This document shows positions 1 through 9,782 of a stretch of 64,000 nucleotides of DNA, piece by piece. The notes under the pieces are model-generated. The model saw nothing but the letters and a program-made list of their open reading frames with translations, was not told the origin of the DNA and did no database searches. The stretch spans positions 124,001 to 188,000 of the forward strand of contig NZ_MRCD01000005.1 in assembly GCF_001904745.1 (NCBI RefSeq), in the 5' to 3' direction. Position 1 is the stretch's first letter. Every line of letters begins with the position of its first letter. The DNA is from Calothrix sp. HK-06. Its GTDB lineage: Bacteria; Cyanobacteriota; Cyanobacteriia; Cyanobacteriales; Nostocaceae. The position numbers were made by a program, and so were the translations under genes.

Positions 1-39
1 GCTAGCTAGAGCAATGCAAGTCCCGGTGAATGTTTAAGG

Positions 40-108
40 AGGAGTGTGGGAGTGTAGGAGTGTATTTCTCACTCTCTCACTCTCTCACCCTGCCTTTACC
101 CCTTCCCC
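40..108. repeat. Short tandem GGGAGTGT / CTCTCACT repeats
   Basis: Near-heptamer and octamer units (GGGAGTGTAGGAGTGT, then CTCACTCTCTCACTCTCTCAC) lie upstream of the orthocaspase-like gene. They resemble the short tandemly repeated repetitive (STRR) sequences known from heterocystous cyanobacteria. The rest of 1-212 shows no gene. Confidence 0.6.
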
Positions 109-212
109 GTATACAGTATTTATTTTTAAAAAACAGTATTTGCTGAAGCTTTACAATCAGGATTTTAGCCCTTTAATCTGTTATCTGATATAAAATGGGG
201 CTGAGGTATCGA

Positions 213-2381
213 ATGATGAAACGGCGAACTTTTTTGCAGCGTATTGGCTCAATACTCGCAGTATTGGAAATAACTGAAGCTTTCGGGCTAAGTTTGGGAA
301 ATAATTACTATCAAGCTTTGGCTCAAACAAGTTCGCGTAAGTTGGCTTTGCTTGTAGGCATTAATAACTACTCTCAGTTTCCCACTTTGAATGGCTGCTT
401 GACAGATGTCGAATTACAAAAGCAACTCTTAATTCATCGCTTTGGTTTTCAACTGTCTGATATTATATGTTTAACTAATGAGCAAGCTAGTAAGAGTTTA
501 ATTCAGAAAGCTTTTAATGATTTGAACACTCAAGTTAAACCTGGTGATGTAGTTTATTTTCACTTCAGTGGTTACTCTAGTTATGTTAAGTCACAAAAAG
601 CACTAGTATTGTTTGACGATAGTCTTGAAAAGAAAGGTGAAGCTAATTACTTATTAGAAGAAACTCTGCAACTAATTTTACACGCACTCAAAACAGAAAA
701 TGTAATTGCTGTACTTGATACTGGTTATAATATTAATCACAGCAAAAATTGTGGTTTAAAAGTTCGCGCGGTTCAAATACCTGATAATATTAATATCGCT
801 GACGATGAATTAGAGTATCAAAAACAACTTAAAAATCGAGCAATTACCACACCTCCTGCTTTAATATTATCTGCAACCTCAAACCCTAATCAGTCAGCTA
901 GGGAATTACAAATGTCAGGATTTAGTACTGGTTTATTTACTTATGCTTTGACGCAATACCTTTGGGAAAATAGCCTAACAACTACAGTGCAATTCGGTTT
1001 GCAAAAAGTTAATTCAACCGTACAGCAACTAGGCAGCAATCAACAGTCAACTTTAATAAACAGTAAAAAAATTCAGCAGTTAGGGACATTTGCGAGTAAT
1101 TTCGGTATAGGTGCCGATATTAATATTCAATCTCAAATTCAAGCTCAACATTCAGGTGGCGCCGAAGGTGCTATTACTACCGTAGAAGAAGATGGTAAAA
1201 CAGTACAACTTTGGTTGGGAGGTGTACCAGCGCATGTACTAGAATATATCGGTGTCAACTCTAGGTTTGCTGTTATCTCAAATTCAGCTTCATCAAATTT
1301 GGTATTGCGTGTACGCTCTGGGTTAACGGCAAAAGCTTCACTTCGTACTGACTCTAGTACAGAAACTCCAATTACTTTACAAGTTGGACAATTAATTCAA
1401 GAAGTTGTGCGCGTTATTCCAAAAAACATCCATCTTAATATAGGACTAGATAAATTAGAACGTATCGAACGTGTTGACGCAACTAGTGCTTTTGCAACAT
1501 TCAATCATATTTCGAGTACAGTCGCAGAACAACCCACAGATTATATATTTGGTAAATTGCTAGATAAACCTCAAGAAACTGGTGCAATGGTATCATCTAG
1601 TCGTTATGGTTTATTTAGCCTTAGTGGAGAATTAATTGCCAACACATCAGGTGAAGTTGGAGAAGCGGTAAAAGTTGCAGCGCAAAGACTGGCGCCAAAA
1701 TTACAAACTTTACTTGCTGCAAAATTATGGCGCATCACTGAAAACGAAGCTTCATCGCTACTAAATGTCAAAGTTACACTCGAAACAGTAGTAGCATCTC
1801 ATGATGGTGCCAGTTCGCAACCAATAATGATAAGGGAAACTCTTAGAAGTCAAGCGTTTAGCACTAAAGTGCTTACAACTATAGAATTAAACAAACTTTC
1901 TATAGGGAATCGTATTCAATATCAAGTTGAAAATAAATCGAATCAAATTCTTTATTTAATGCTGCTAGGGTTAGATAGTAGTAAAAATGCCTTTGCATTA
2001 TACGCTTGGCAAAACAAGAGTGAAGATGCACCATCTAATCCATCACTGCAAAATATCACTATTGAACCTGGCGCCACTACTACCGTTCCCCAAACCAACC
2101 CAGGCTTTGAGTGGATTATACAAGGACTTAGCGACTCGTGGGAAGTTCAGCTAATTCTTAGCACGGCGCCTTTCACTCAAACCCTTGCTGCACTATCTGT
2201 AACAAAAGTGGCAAGAGTAGAGCAACAGCGAATTGTGCCTGTATCGAATCCTAGCGAAGTTGCAGTTGCGCTTTTGCAAGATTTACATGATGCATATAAA
2301 GACAAAAAAGATATGAGTGATGCTTACGTATGGAATGTTAATAATTGGGCAAGCTTTAGTTTTGTTTTTCAGGCCCAATAG
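213..2381 (+). CDS. Tat-exported orthocaspase-like protein without catalytic dyad
   Basis: A 722-residue protein with a caspase-like (peptidase C14) p20 fold in its first third (KLALLVGINNYS onward) and a C-terminal part resembling DUF4384 (around NRIQYQVENKSNQILYLMLL). The N-terminus MKRRTFLQRIGS fits a twin-arginine signal, so export is likely. Where active orthocaspases have SGHG the protein has SGYS (Tyr121), and where they have D-x-C-H-S-G it has DTGYN (Gly171), so both catalytic residues are missing. It is probably a binding or scaffold protein rather than a protease. A start at 195 is possible, but GAGG six bases before the ATG at 213 favours 213. Confidence 0.8.
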   Translation: MMKRRTFLQRIGSILAVLEITEAFGLSLGNNYYQALAQTSSRKLALLVGINNYSQFPTLNGCLTDVELQKQLLIHRFGFQLSDIICLTNEQASKSLIQKAFNDLNTQVKPGDVVYFHFSGYSSYVKSQKALVLFDDSLEKKGEANYLLEETLQLILHALKTENVIAVLDTGYNINHSKNCGLKVRAVQIPDNINIADDELEYQKQLKNRAITTPPALILSATSNPNQSARELQMSGFSTGLFTYALTQYLWENSLTTTVQFGLQKVNSTVQQLGSNQQSTLINSKKIQQLGTFASNFGIGADINIQSQIQAQHSGGAEGAITTVEEDGKTVQLWLGGVPAHVLEYIGVNSRFAVISNSASSNLVLRVRSGLTAKASLRTDSSTETPITLQVGQLIQEVVRVIPKNIHLNIGLDKLERIERVDATSAFATFNHISSTVAEQPTDYIFGKLLDKPQETGAMVSSSRYGLFSLSGELIANTSGEVGEAVKVAAQRLAPKLQTLLAAKLWRITENEASSLLNVKVTLETVVASHDGASSQPIMIRETLRSQAFSTKVLTTIELNKLSIGNRIQYQVENKSNQILYLMLLGLDSSKNAFALYAWQNKSEDAPSNPSLQNITIEPGATTTVPQTNPGFEWIIQGLSDSWEVQLILSTAPFTQTLAALSVTKVARVEQQRIVPVSNPSEVAVALLQDLHDAYKDKKDMSDAYVWNVNNWASFSFVFQAQ

Positions 2382-2451
2382 AAAATTAATATTACATATA
2401 TTTTTTTAAAATGACTTCTAGCTTTTGCTTTGTTGCATCTGGTACTTGATC

Positions 2452-3264
2452 TTACCTCGTTAAAATTGCATATTTCAATGCTGAATGCGCTTCACTTACA
2501 GGCGCCTCCTTGCTTAGGCGCCGTACTGCTTCAGTAATAACTTTCTGTGCATTGACGGCATTGCGCTGTAAATTTGCTACCACCATTTCTACTGTTACGC
2601 TGTCGTGGTCAGGATGCCAACAATCGTAGTCTGTTACTAATGCCATTGTCGCATACGCAATTTCTGCTTCGCGCGCTAGTTTTGCCTCCTGTAAATTCGT
2701 CATTCCTATTACCGTGGCGCCCCAACTACGATAAAGATTAGATTCCGCTTTTGTTGAAAATGCTGGCCCTTCCATGCAAACATAAGTACCACCACTGTGC
2801 AAAGTTACATCAGCTAGGTTTAAGGCAGTAATCGAATCATTAACAATTTTAGCTAGATGTTGACAAACAGGGTCGCCGAATGTAATGTGTGCAACAATAC
2901 CCTCACCGAAAAATGTAGATACTCGATTTCTTGTTCTGTCTATAAACTGGTCTGGAACCACCATATCTAATGGTTTTACTTCTTCTTTCAATGAACCTAC
3001 CGCACTCGCTGAGATTATATAGTCAACACCAAGCTTTTTCATCGCGTAGATGTTGGCACGAAATGGTAATTCTGTTGGCAATAACGTGTGGTTCCGACCG
3101 TGACGTGCAAGAAATGCAACTTGTGTACCATCTAGCTTTCCTAAAATCAATGCGTCTGATGGTAAACCGAATGGTGTATCAATTTGTACCTCTTCAACTT
3201 CTTTTAATGCGTCCATTTTGTATAGACCGCTACCACCTATTATGCCAATTTTAGTTTCTGCCAT
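2452..3264 (-). CDS. mtnP: S-methyl-5'-thioadenosine phosphorylase
   Basis: A 270-residue protein of the purine phosphorylase family, MTAP branch. It phosphorolyses methylthioadenosine from polyamine synthesis to adenine and methylthioribose 1-phosphate, the first step of methionine salvage in the cytoplasm. Visible family motifs are GIIGGSGLY at the N-terminus, the phosphate-site segment [13 protein letters not shown], the base and ribose region [17 protein letters not shown], and [17 protein letters not shown] followed by TDYDCWH. Length is normal. It stands alone on the minus strand, tail to tail with the orthocaspase-like gene; no operon partner is visible. Confidence 0.93.
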   Translation of the reverse strand: MAETKIGIIGGSGLYKMDALKEVEEVQIDTPFGLPSDALILGKLDGTQVAFLARHGRNHTLLPTELPFRANIYAMKKLGVDYIISASAVGSLKEEVKPLDMVVPDQFIDRTRNRVSTFFGEGIVAHITFGDPVCQHLAKIVNDSITALNLADVTLHSGGTYVCMEGPAFSTKAESNLYRSWGATVIGMTNLQEAKLAREAEIAYATMALVTDYDCWHPDHDSVTVEMVVANLQRNAVNAQKVITEAVRRLSKEAPVSEAHSALKYAILTR

Positions 3265-3755
3265 TGTTTTTACTCACTTAACCAAAAATATTAGCTTGCT
3301 GTTTGCCAAGTATTGTACCCCGCAGTACCTCCATCACACCTAATATTATTTCTACTTATTCTTCATCGAATTTTTATAAGAACTACTATTAGTTAAAAAT
3401 TCATCATTCCTTGGCAATTGATACCAACTCTTTTAAGCGCATCCAATTATCCGAAACACTATTGTTCATACAGTGTAAGTATGATTCCCTAGGTGGCACC
3501 TCAAAACGTTAAGTAGTTTCAACCTATACATGTGTATAAGTTTTTGTTAGTCTCATGTTAGTGTTAATAAAAAAGGTGTTTCGCTTACTTGACTCTGTGA
3601 TCTCGGTTTCTATTCTCATTCTCCTTAATTAGTTTAACCAAAATTATTGTGGGAAGGTGACATGATTAGGGAGTATTAAGTATTAAAGAACCAAAAAATG
3701 ATTTAAATAACGCCAAAATATCAAAACCTAATGTTTTACTACAGTAGCGGCTACC
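3265..3755. other. Intergenic region, divergent mtnP / GGDEF-EAL
   Basis: AT-rich sequence between two divergent genes, so it should hold both promoters. No remnant reading frame, strong hairpin or repeat was recognised. Confidence 0.6.
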
Positions 3756-5702
3756 ATGATGTGCTTAATGGTTGGTTTACTTGCTCACTTAAAAACAAAA
3801 ATAGTCTCGCTCTTGTTTCCATTATTGCTGTTGCCAAGGTCAAAAAGCTTGCAACCACAAGGCATAGCTTTTGCAAGTTTTGCCAATAACGACAAAGAAT
3901 CAGAAACTCACGAGACTTTTTCACCTTTAACAACGTTGCCTATTAATTCTGTGTATGATAATCGTTTTAATCAGATACAGATCGAGTTAGAGAAATCACG
4001 TTCGTTACACCAAGCAACTTTGGAGTCAACGGCAGATGGTATCTTGGTTGTAGATAATGAGGGGCAAATCACAGGGTTCAATCAGAAGTTTGTGCAAATG
4101 TGGGGAATTTCTGAAGCTCTCCTGACTTCTGGTTCAGATCGAGAAGTTTTGAAAGCTGCACTTAGTCAGTTAGAAGACCCGAAAGATTATATTGCGACAA
4201 TCCGAAAATTGTGTACACTTCCAGATGCACAGGTTTATGACACGATTACCTTCAAAGACGGTAGAATTTTTGAGCGGTATTCACAACCTCAGTATGTAGG
4301 TGGCAAGATTGTTGGTAGAGTATGGAGTTTCCGTGACATTACTGCACAAAAAACTGCGGAAGCAAAAATTCGTCATCAATCTTTACACGATTTATTAACT
4401 GATTTACCGAATCGCGTCTTATTTAATGAGTTATTAGTCTTGGCTTTGAAACAAGCTAGTGAGAATGAAGAAAAGCTTGCTGTATGTTTTTTAGATTTAG
4501 ACCGTTTTAAAACTATTAACGATACATTAGGTCATGCAGTTGGTGACCAGTTACTCAAAAGCGTCACTCAACGTTTAACGCAGTGTTTACGAGAAGGAGA
4601 CATTATTGCTCGTTGGGGGGGTGATGAGTTTACCATACTTTTGCCTAAAATTCGTGATGTCAAGGATGCTGTGAATATACAAGAGCGGATATTAGCAGCT
4701 TTAAACCCTACATTTGATATACAAGGTAATCAACTACACGTTAGTGCCAGTATTGGGACTGCGCTTTATCCTTTACACGGTGATGATGCAGAAACTTTAA
4801 TTAAACATGCTGATGCTGCATTGAATCGTGCAAAATCACAGGGTAGAAATAAATATCAGTTTTACAATTCTGGTATTACTACGCAAACTACAGAGCTATT
4901 TATATTAGAGAATAGTTTATATTATGCGTTAGAGAAGGAAGAATTTACTGTTTATTATCAACCGCAAGTAAATATTACTACTGGTAAAATTACTAAGATG
5001 GAAGCTTTGCTACGTTGGGAGCATAGTGGTTTAGGAGCTATTTCTCCAGCCAAGTTTATTCCATTAGCTGAGGAAACAGGACAAATTATACCAATTGGCG
5101 AATGGGTGCTTCGGACTGCTTGTATTCAAACTAAGTATTGGCAGAAAGTTTTGGCAATACCATCGCTTTCGGTAGCAGTAAATTTATCTGCACGTCAATT
5201 TCAGCAACCAAATTTAGTAGATATGGTGCAGCAAATACTTATAGAAACCGAATTGGCGCCGGAGTGTTTAGAATTAGAAATAACCGAAGGTATTGCTATG
5301 CAAAATATGGATTTAACGAAAGACATATTAAATGATTTGCATCGCATGGGTGTGTCTATATCTATAGATGATTTTGGGACTGGGTATTGTTCGCTAGCGT
5401 ATCTTAAAAATTTTCCAATACATACTCTAAAAATAGACAAGTCTTTTGTGCGTGATTTGGCAACAAACACGCATGATGCTGCAATTACCACTGCTATAAT
5501 TGCTTTAGCACATGGTTTAAATATGAATGTAGTTGCTGAAGGAGTTGAAACTGAGGAACAGCGAAGACTATTACAAATTCTTGACTGCAAATTAATGCAG
5601 GGATTTTTATTTAGTAGTGCTATTTCCGCAGAAGATGCAACTAAATTACTACGTAAGTATAAACGCCGAAAAGTTAATAATCAACCTTTTTTAGTTGCTT
5701 AG
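3756..5702 (+). CDS. PAS-GGDEF-EAL cyclic-di-GMP protein
   Basis: A 648-residue protein for cyclic-di-GMP turnover. Residues about 5-28 are hydrophobic and may anchor it. A PAS domain spans about 85-195, ending in the usual SFRDITAQKTAEAKI linker. The GGDEF domain (about 205-370) has LDLDRFKTINDTLGH and an intact RWGGDEF near 287-292, so cyclase activity is plausible. The EAL domain (about 385-630) keeps EALLRWEH, NLSARQF, EITEG, IDDFGTG and VAEGVET, so phosphodiesterase activity is plausible too. The start is uncertain: no Shine-Dalgarno sequence precedes 3756 and the first 40 residues are not typical of the family. The 3' end overlaps the convergent pentapeptide gene by 12 bases. Confidence 0.9.
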   Translation: MMCLMVGLLAHLKTKIVSLLFPLLLLPRSKSLQPQGIAFASFANNDKESETHETFSPLTTLPINSVYDNRFNQIQIELEKSRSLHQATLESTADGILVVDNEGQITGFNQKFVQMWGISEALLTSGSDREVLKAALSQLEDPKDYIATIRKLCTLPDAQVYDTITFKDGRIFERYSQPQYVGGKIVGRVWSFRDITAQKTAEAKIRHQSLHDLLTDLPNRVLFNELLVLALKQASENEEKLAVCFLDLDRFKTINDTLGHAVGDQLLKSVTQRLTQCLREGDIIARWGGDEFTILLPKIRDVKDAVNIQERILAALNPTFDIQGNQLHVSASIGTALYPLHGDDAETLIKHADAALNRAKSQGRNKYQFYNSGITTQTTELFILENSLYYALEKEEFTVYYQPQVNITTGKITKMEALLRWEHSGLGAISPAKFIPLAEETGQIIPIGEWVLRTACIQTKYWQKVLAIPSLSVAVNLSARQFQQPNLVDMVQQILIETELAPECLELEITEGIAMQNMDLTKDILNDLHRMGVSISIDDFGTGYCSLAYLKNFPIHTLKIDKSFVRDLATNTHDAAITTAIIALAHGLNMNVVAEGVETEEQRRLLQILDCKLMQGFLFSSAISAEDATKLLRKYKRRKVNNQPFLVA

Positions 5703-6470
5703 TAATTGAGTTATCAATTCTTTATCATATTCTGCCTTTTCCCAGTTCAGCGCGGATTTAATTTGCTGAATAGATAAATTCATGGCGAGTTTCAAGTTTG
5801 CACCTTTCAGGTTTGTGTTAACTAAATTTGCCCCTTGAAAATTAACTCCTTTCAAATTTGCATTATTTAAGTTAGCTTTTTCAAGGTTCGAGAAAGCTAA
5901 ATTCGCTCCACTTAGATTTGTTCGTCTTAGATCAGCGCTGTTCAAGTTTGCTGCGCTAAAATTTGCGCGCGATAATAAAGCGTGACCGAGGTGAGCATTT
6001 TGGAGATTGGCTTTATAAAAATTAGCTTTGTAAAAATATACTCCTATTGCTTCTGCTTCATACAAGTTGGCTTCACTTAAATCTGCTGAAATACAGTTAG
6101 CTAAAATTAAATCGGCATTCATCAAATTAGCGCGTTTTAAATTTGCTTCGCTTAAATCAGCATCTCTAAGATTAGCGTTTTGTAAGTTTGTGGCTATTAA
6201 GTTTGTATTTAACATTAAAGTATTTCTCAAGTTTGAGTTGCTTAAGTCGGCGCCAATGAGGTTTGCATAGCTTAAGTTGGAATTTGGAAGTTGGGCGCCA
6301 TTTAGGTTCGCTAGACTTAAGTTAGCATGGCTGAGGTTGGTATCTATTAATTTTGCTTGATGTAAGTCTGTGCTGCTTAAGTCTGGTTCTATATCAGGAT
6401 TTTGTTGTCTCCATTTTACCCAGGTTAATGCACCTGCTCTTAGTAAAGTCAGATGCTCGAAATTTGCCAT
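5691..6470 (-). CDS. Pentapeptide-repeat protein
   Basis: A 259-residue protein. Residues about 30-235 are almost continuous pentapeptide repeats of A(N/D)LxxA type (ANLSLANLNGAQL, ADLSEANLKRANL and so on), which fold as a right-handed quadrilateral beta helix. The first 28 residues (MANFEHLTLLRAGALTWVKW) form a short cap, common in cyanobacterial members, and a helical tail follows the helix. No enzyme motif is present. Proteins of this type are numerous in filamentous cyanobacteria and mostly of unknown function. The stop codon lies inside the 3' end of the convergent GGDEF-EAL gene. Confidence 0.9.
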   Translation of the reverse strand: MANFEHLTLLRAGALTWVKWRQQNPDIEPDLSSTDLHQAKLIDTNLSHANLSLANLNGAQLPNSNLSYANLIGADLSNSNLRNTLMLNTNLIATNLQNANLRDADLSEANLKRANLMNADLILANCISADLSEANLYEAEAIGVYFYKANFYKANLQNAHLGHALLSRANFSAANLNSADLRRTNLSGANLAFSNLEKANLNNANLKGVNFQGANLVNTNLKGANLKLAMNLSIQQIKSALNWEKAEYDKELITQLLSN

Positions 6471-6499
6471 AGTTGAATAGTCCTAATTGCCTTATGTGC

Positions 6500-6585
6500 T
6501 TTTGTGGGTTTGGGTTGGGTTTGGGGGTTATGGTTTGGGAGGTTATGGTTTTGGGGGTTATGGTTTTGGGGGCGGGTTTAGGATA
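6500..6585. repeat. G-rich tandem tract (GGGTTT / GGGGGTTATGGTTTT)
   Basis: The plus strand carries runs of three to five G separated by TT, TTT or TTAT, including two near-copies of GGGGGTTATGGTTTT. It lies directly upstream of the minus-strand pentapeptide gene, so the G-rich strand is its template strand. The pattern would allow G-quadruplex folding. Confidence 0.65.
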
Positions 6586-6602
6586 TCTTTATGAATAATG
6601 GA

Positions 6603-6630
6603 GGTTATGGGTTAACCCGCCCCTACGGTA
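6603..6630. repeat. GGTTATGGGTTAACCCGC element, copy 1
   Basis: GGTTATGGGTTAACCCGC followed by CCCTAC lies just beyond the ccmP stop codon. The same string occurs at 22534-22552, just beyond another minus-strand gene. The core GGGTTAACCC is a perfect palindrome. Confidence 0.6.
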
Positions 6631-6633
6631 TCA

Positions 6634-7272
6634 TCATTCTTGACGACCAATGGTTTGGGTTCTACCTGCTACACTTTCGATGGCAGCTTTGGCGCCTGCT
6701 GCTCCTGCTAGAATATCGCGTTCTTGGCCTCCTAGGTATAGGCGCCCAAAACTACCTACTGCTTGGACTTCTAAAATATTGATGGATGCTGCTTTCTCTG
6801 CTTCGTTTGCTGCTAGTGCTGCGTAAGCTGCTGGTTCGACTTCGAGAACATACAGTGTTTCCCCTGCTAATAGTAATTGTCCTCTACGGGTACGGTTAAT
6901 AAGCTGGGTTTGGTAAGCATCGATGTTACGGATAATTTGGCTGGAGACTACGCGCGGTTTGATGCATTCTTCACGCTTAACTCCTAAAAAGGCTAAAATA
7001 GCTTGACCCGCAGCACGTGTTTCACCCTGCGAACCCGAATGAACTTCGAGTAAACCATATAATCTTTCAACAACTTGCACCCCAGGACGCACTGAAGCAG
7101 ATTTTAATGCGACATCGGTAATGCGATTAATTTCTATGCCAGGAGAAATTTCAATCCATAGCGATGTGTCCCCTGGTAATGGCAAGAAACCTTGGGCAAC
7201 AGTTCCTATGTATGCTGCATGTTGCGGTTGTAAGTTGTCGAGAAATACAAAACTGCGTAGTTCGATACCCAA
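6634..7272 (-). CDS. ccmP: Carboxysome shell protein CcmP (tandem BMC)
   Basis: A 212-residue protein with two fused bacterial microcompartment domains. It matches the CcmP family in length and sequence: start [20 protein letters not shown], and [21 protein letters not shown] in the second half. CcmP forms pseudohexameric trimers that stack into a double layer with a gated central pore in the beta-carboxysome shell, and is thought to pass larger metabolites. It usually lies away from the main ccm cluster, as here; no other ccm gene is visible. It is divergent from the AAA+ gene at 7447, with 174 bases between the two starts. Confidence 0.87.
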   Translation of the reverse strand: MGIELRSFVFLDNLQPQHAAYIGTVAQGFLPLPGDTSLWIEISPGIEINRITDVALKSASVRPGVQVVERLYGLLEVHSGSQGETRAAGQAILAFLGVKREECIKPRVVSSQIIRNIDAYQTQLINRTRRGQLLLAGETLYVLEVEPAAYAALAANEAEKAASINILEVQAVGSFGRLYLGGQERDILAGAAGAKAAIESVAGRTQTIGRQE

Positions 7273-7446
7273 GGATGTTCTCCAGTCGTAATGTTAATCA
7301 AAAAGTGCGTGCGTAAATCCAACGTATCACAAGCGCGGGATCCTGAAATTCCTTCTTTGGGTTCTTTTCCGAAAAATCTTACTCCCGTTGTGTATGTATA
7401 TGTCTATATATATATTGTGCGATGCTGTGCTTGTAGGTAAACTGGT

Positions 7447-8925
7447 ATGCTGATTTTTGAAGAACACTTTCAAGATAACTGCCGTAACTGGGTTACACGC
7501 TCCGGTGTTGATTGTAGTCTTGAGATTAAAGCGAGTCACTATTCGTTTGACCACAAGCGCACAGGGGATGATACATATTGGTTAAGTTGGAATTCTTGTG
7601 AGTTTTTTTACGAGTTAAGTAATTTTCATATTTCTATCGTTTTCGAGAAAGTTAGCGGAGTTGATAGTTTCGGGTATGGTTTTAGCTGGGGACTTCTTGA
7701 CAGCAGCAATTTTTTCGAGTTTATTATTTCTGCAAACGGGTTATATCGTATCGCTCAATGTAAAAATGGTACATTTGAATATTTCACTAACTGGAAACGC
7801 TGTACTTCGATACAGTTGGGTAATGCAGTAAACCTGGTAGAGGTTCGACGCATTGAAGATAATGTTGAGTTTTATATAAATAGTACGCTGGTTGAGACGT
7901 TTGCAACTGAGCAAATCATGGATGTGTTAGGGAAAAGCTTTGGGTTTGTGATTCATGACCAGATTAATATAAAAGTTCATAGCTTGATTATTACTGGGGT
8001 TGAGGATGAGAAAGAAACAACCAACTATGATATAGATGTAAAAGATTCAAAACCCGAAACCAGAGCAGCTTTTATTGAACATGAGGCACCGATTGGAGAT
8101 ACGCTAGAAAAAATAATGGCCGACTTGAATGAGTTAGTAGGACACTCAAGAACCAAACAAGAGCTATTTTCGCTCTTTAATTTCTTGAAAGTGCAAACCG
8201 AACGTAAACAACGAGGGATGAAAACAGTAGACACCTCACTTCACCTAATGTTGTATGGCCCACCAGGAACAGGTAAAACCACAATTGCCAGATTAGTTGG
8301 ACGTTTATACAAACAGCTAGGATTTTTAGAACGTGGACATGTCATTGAAACCGACCGTGCAGGAATAATTGGTGGATACATCGGTCAAACAGCACTACGT
8401 GTAGAAAATGCAGTACAACATGCACTAGACGGAGTGTTATTTATAGATGAAGCTCATGCTCTAGTGCCAGAAGATACACCTAATGATTACGGTAAAGAAG
8501 CCTTGCAAGTATTACTCAAAAGAATGGAGGACCAACGTGCGCGATTTGCCGTAGTAGTTGCGGGTTATCCATCGGAAATGGAAAAATTTATCGAATCCAA
8601 CCCAGGTTTAAAATCGCGTATCAACCGTTTGTTTTATATTGACCACTATATGCCAAACGAGTTGTTATCAATTTTCAAGAAATTTTGTATTGAGAATGGT
8701 TACTCAATTGATTTATCTGCATGTATAGTTTTGCAAAGAACTTTTGAACTAGCTTATAATCAACGTAGCAATAACTTTGGCAACGGGCGCTTTGTGCGTA
8801 CAATATTTGAGCGTAGTATAGAGCAGCAAGCAAATCGCATTGTAAATAATTTGGAAGAATTGGATGATAAGGAGATTTGTATAATTACAGGAGAAGATTT
8901 GCGTTTCACGCATCAATTCAATTAA
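7447..8925 (+). CDS. Jelly-roll domain fused to CbbX/SpoVK-type AAA+ ATPase
   Basis: A 492-residue fusion. Residues about 1-185 look like a concanavalin/LamG-type beta sandwich (alternating aromatic strands, FGYGFSWGLLDSSNFFEF, then VEFYINSTLVETF). Residues about 215-490 are an AAA+ ATPase of the CbbX/CfxQ/SpoVK group: Walker A GPPGTGKTT (271-279), Walker B LFIDEAHAL (331-339), a pore-loop-like segment GGYIGQTA (309-316), and the VVVAGYPSEMEKF and NPGLKSR segments of the family. It should be an ATP-driven remodeller with its own recognition domain. The partner is unknown. Facing ccmP across a shared promoter region suggests, but does not show, a link to carboxysomes. Confidence 0.8.
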   Translation: MLIFEEHFQDNCRNWVTRSGVDCSLEIKASHYSFDHKRTGDDTYWLSWNSCEFFYELSNFHISIVFEKVSGVDSFGYGFSWGLLDSSNFFEFIISANGLYRIAQCKNGTFEYFTNWKRCTSIQLGNAVNLVEVRRIEDNVEFYINSTLVETFATEQIMDVLGKSFGFVIHDQINIKVHSLIITGVEDEKETTNYDIDVKDSKPETRAAFIEHEAPIGDTLEKIMADLNELVGHSRTKQELFSLFNFLKVQTERKQRGMKTVDTSLHLMLYGPPGTGKTTIARLVGRLYKQLGFLERGHVIETDRAGIIGGYIGQTALRVENAVQHALDGVLFIDEAHALVPEDTPNDYGKEALQVLLKRMEDQRARFAVVVAGYPSEMEKFIESNPGLKSRINRLFYIDHYMPNELLSIFKKFCIENGYSIDLSACIVLQRTFELAYNQRSNNFGNGRFVRTIFERSIEQQANRIVNNLEELDDKEICIITGEDLRFTHQFN

Positions 8926-9036
8926 TTGTAACTTTTGACATGAAAATGGGAATCATAAGTTAAAAAATTGAAATTTAGAATTTACGAAAGTCTATTTACA
9001 GTTACTTCCCTTAACCGCCGAAATTAAAGAAGTAGT

Positions 9037-9624
9037 CTATTCCACCTCAAAAACTTCAGGTTCTGTAACAACTACTTGTTTAAGGTTTTCTTGTAAAATA
9101 TCTAAAACAACTTGGGGATCGGTTCTTTGCTGCATTACCTCAGCTTCGGGGTCGTGACGGTCTTGCACGTTAGGTAAGTCACTTCGTAACTCTTCTACTA
9201 ATGCAATTAGTTTGGCAACTTTTTGCTCTGTGAGTAGATTAAGTTGTAACATTAAATGAGAGTTTTTAGTACTCATTTCTTCTTGACGAGCTTGGTAAAT
9301 TAATACACCCGTAGAAATTAAGAGTGAAGCAACATCAATTCCTTGTTCGTGTAAATCGAATCTAGGAAATTCCCATGTTAAAGCACCTATATCTGCCAGA
9401 CGACTACAAATACCCCAAACAGTAAAAAAAAGAATTTCGGCATAGAGAAACCACGCTTTACCAAAAGTAGCAGCGATTTTTTCTAAAATACGTTGATGAG
9501 TTGGAACACTTTCTTCGTAATGAGCATGGAGAGCGATAATTGCCTCTATATTTTTTAATAAATGTTCTGGTGCTTCTGTATCTTGAACGCTCAAATCAAT
9601 TTGTTGTTTAGTTTTAATGTTCAT
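9037..9624 (-). CDS. DUF1003 membrane protein
   Basis: A 195-residue protein with two transmembrane helices near residues 58-77 (AWFLYAEILFFTVWGICSRL) and 97-113 (DVASLLISTGVLIYQAR), followed by QEEMSTKN. The arrangement of a helix with a Trp, a short loop containing FDL, and a second helix ending in Q-A/N-R is typical of DUF1003. The N- and C-terminal parts are charged and probably cytoplasmic, the latter with coiled-coil character. Function is unknown. It stands alone. Confidence 0.8.
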   Translation of the reverse strand: MNIKTKQQIDLSVQDTEAPEHLLKNIEAIIALHAHYEESVPTHQRILEKIAATFGKAWFLYAEILFFTVWGICSRLADIGALTWEFPRFDLHEQGIDVASLLISTGVLIYQARQEEMSTKNSHLMLQLNLLTEQKVAKLIALVEELRSDLPNVQDRHDPEAEVMQQRTDPQVVLDILQENLKQVVVTEPEVFEVE

Positions 9625-9716
9625 ATTATAAAAGTGTATTTTAATTCAAGTCGTCATTCAAAATAAGCAAATACAGTTGGCGATAATAATAAATTCATAT
9701 ATTAGCTCTGGAGCAA

Positions 9717-9782
9717 AGAAACCCGGTTTCTAGGCAAAATTGCCGTTTTTATTACATATCTCAATGAAGAAACCTGGTTTCT
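9717..9782. repeat. Two AGAAACCNGGTTTCT palindromes
   Basis: AGAAACCCGGTTTCT at 9717-9731 and AGAAACCTGGTTTCT at 9768-9782, in the gap upstream of the COP23 gene. Members of a dispersed family also seen near 36.5, 49.1 and 51.3 kb. Confidence 0.75.

Noticed and set aside
6591-6782. Plus-strand frame over the ccmP end
   Set aside because: It lies antisense to the well-supported ccmP gene and in the repeat next to it; composition is that of a shadow.
7447-8925. AAA+ gene called as Rubisco activase CbbX
   Set aside because: The ATPase group also includes SpoVK and secretion ATPases, the N-terminal jelly roll is foreign to CbbX, and the lineage has form IB Rubisco. Left as unknown remodeller.
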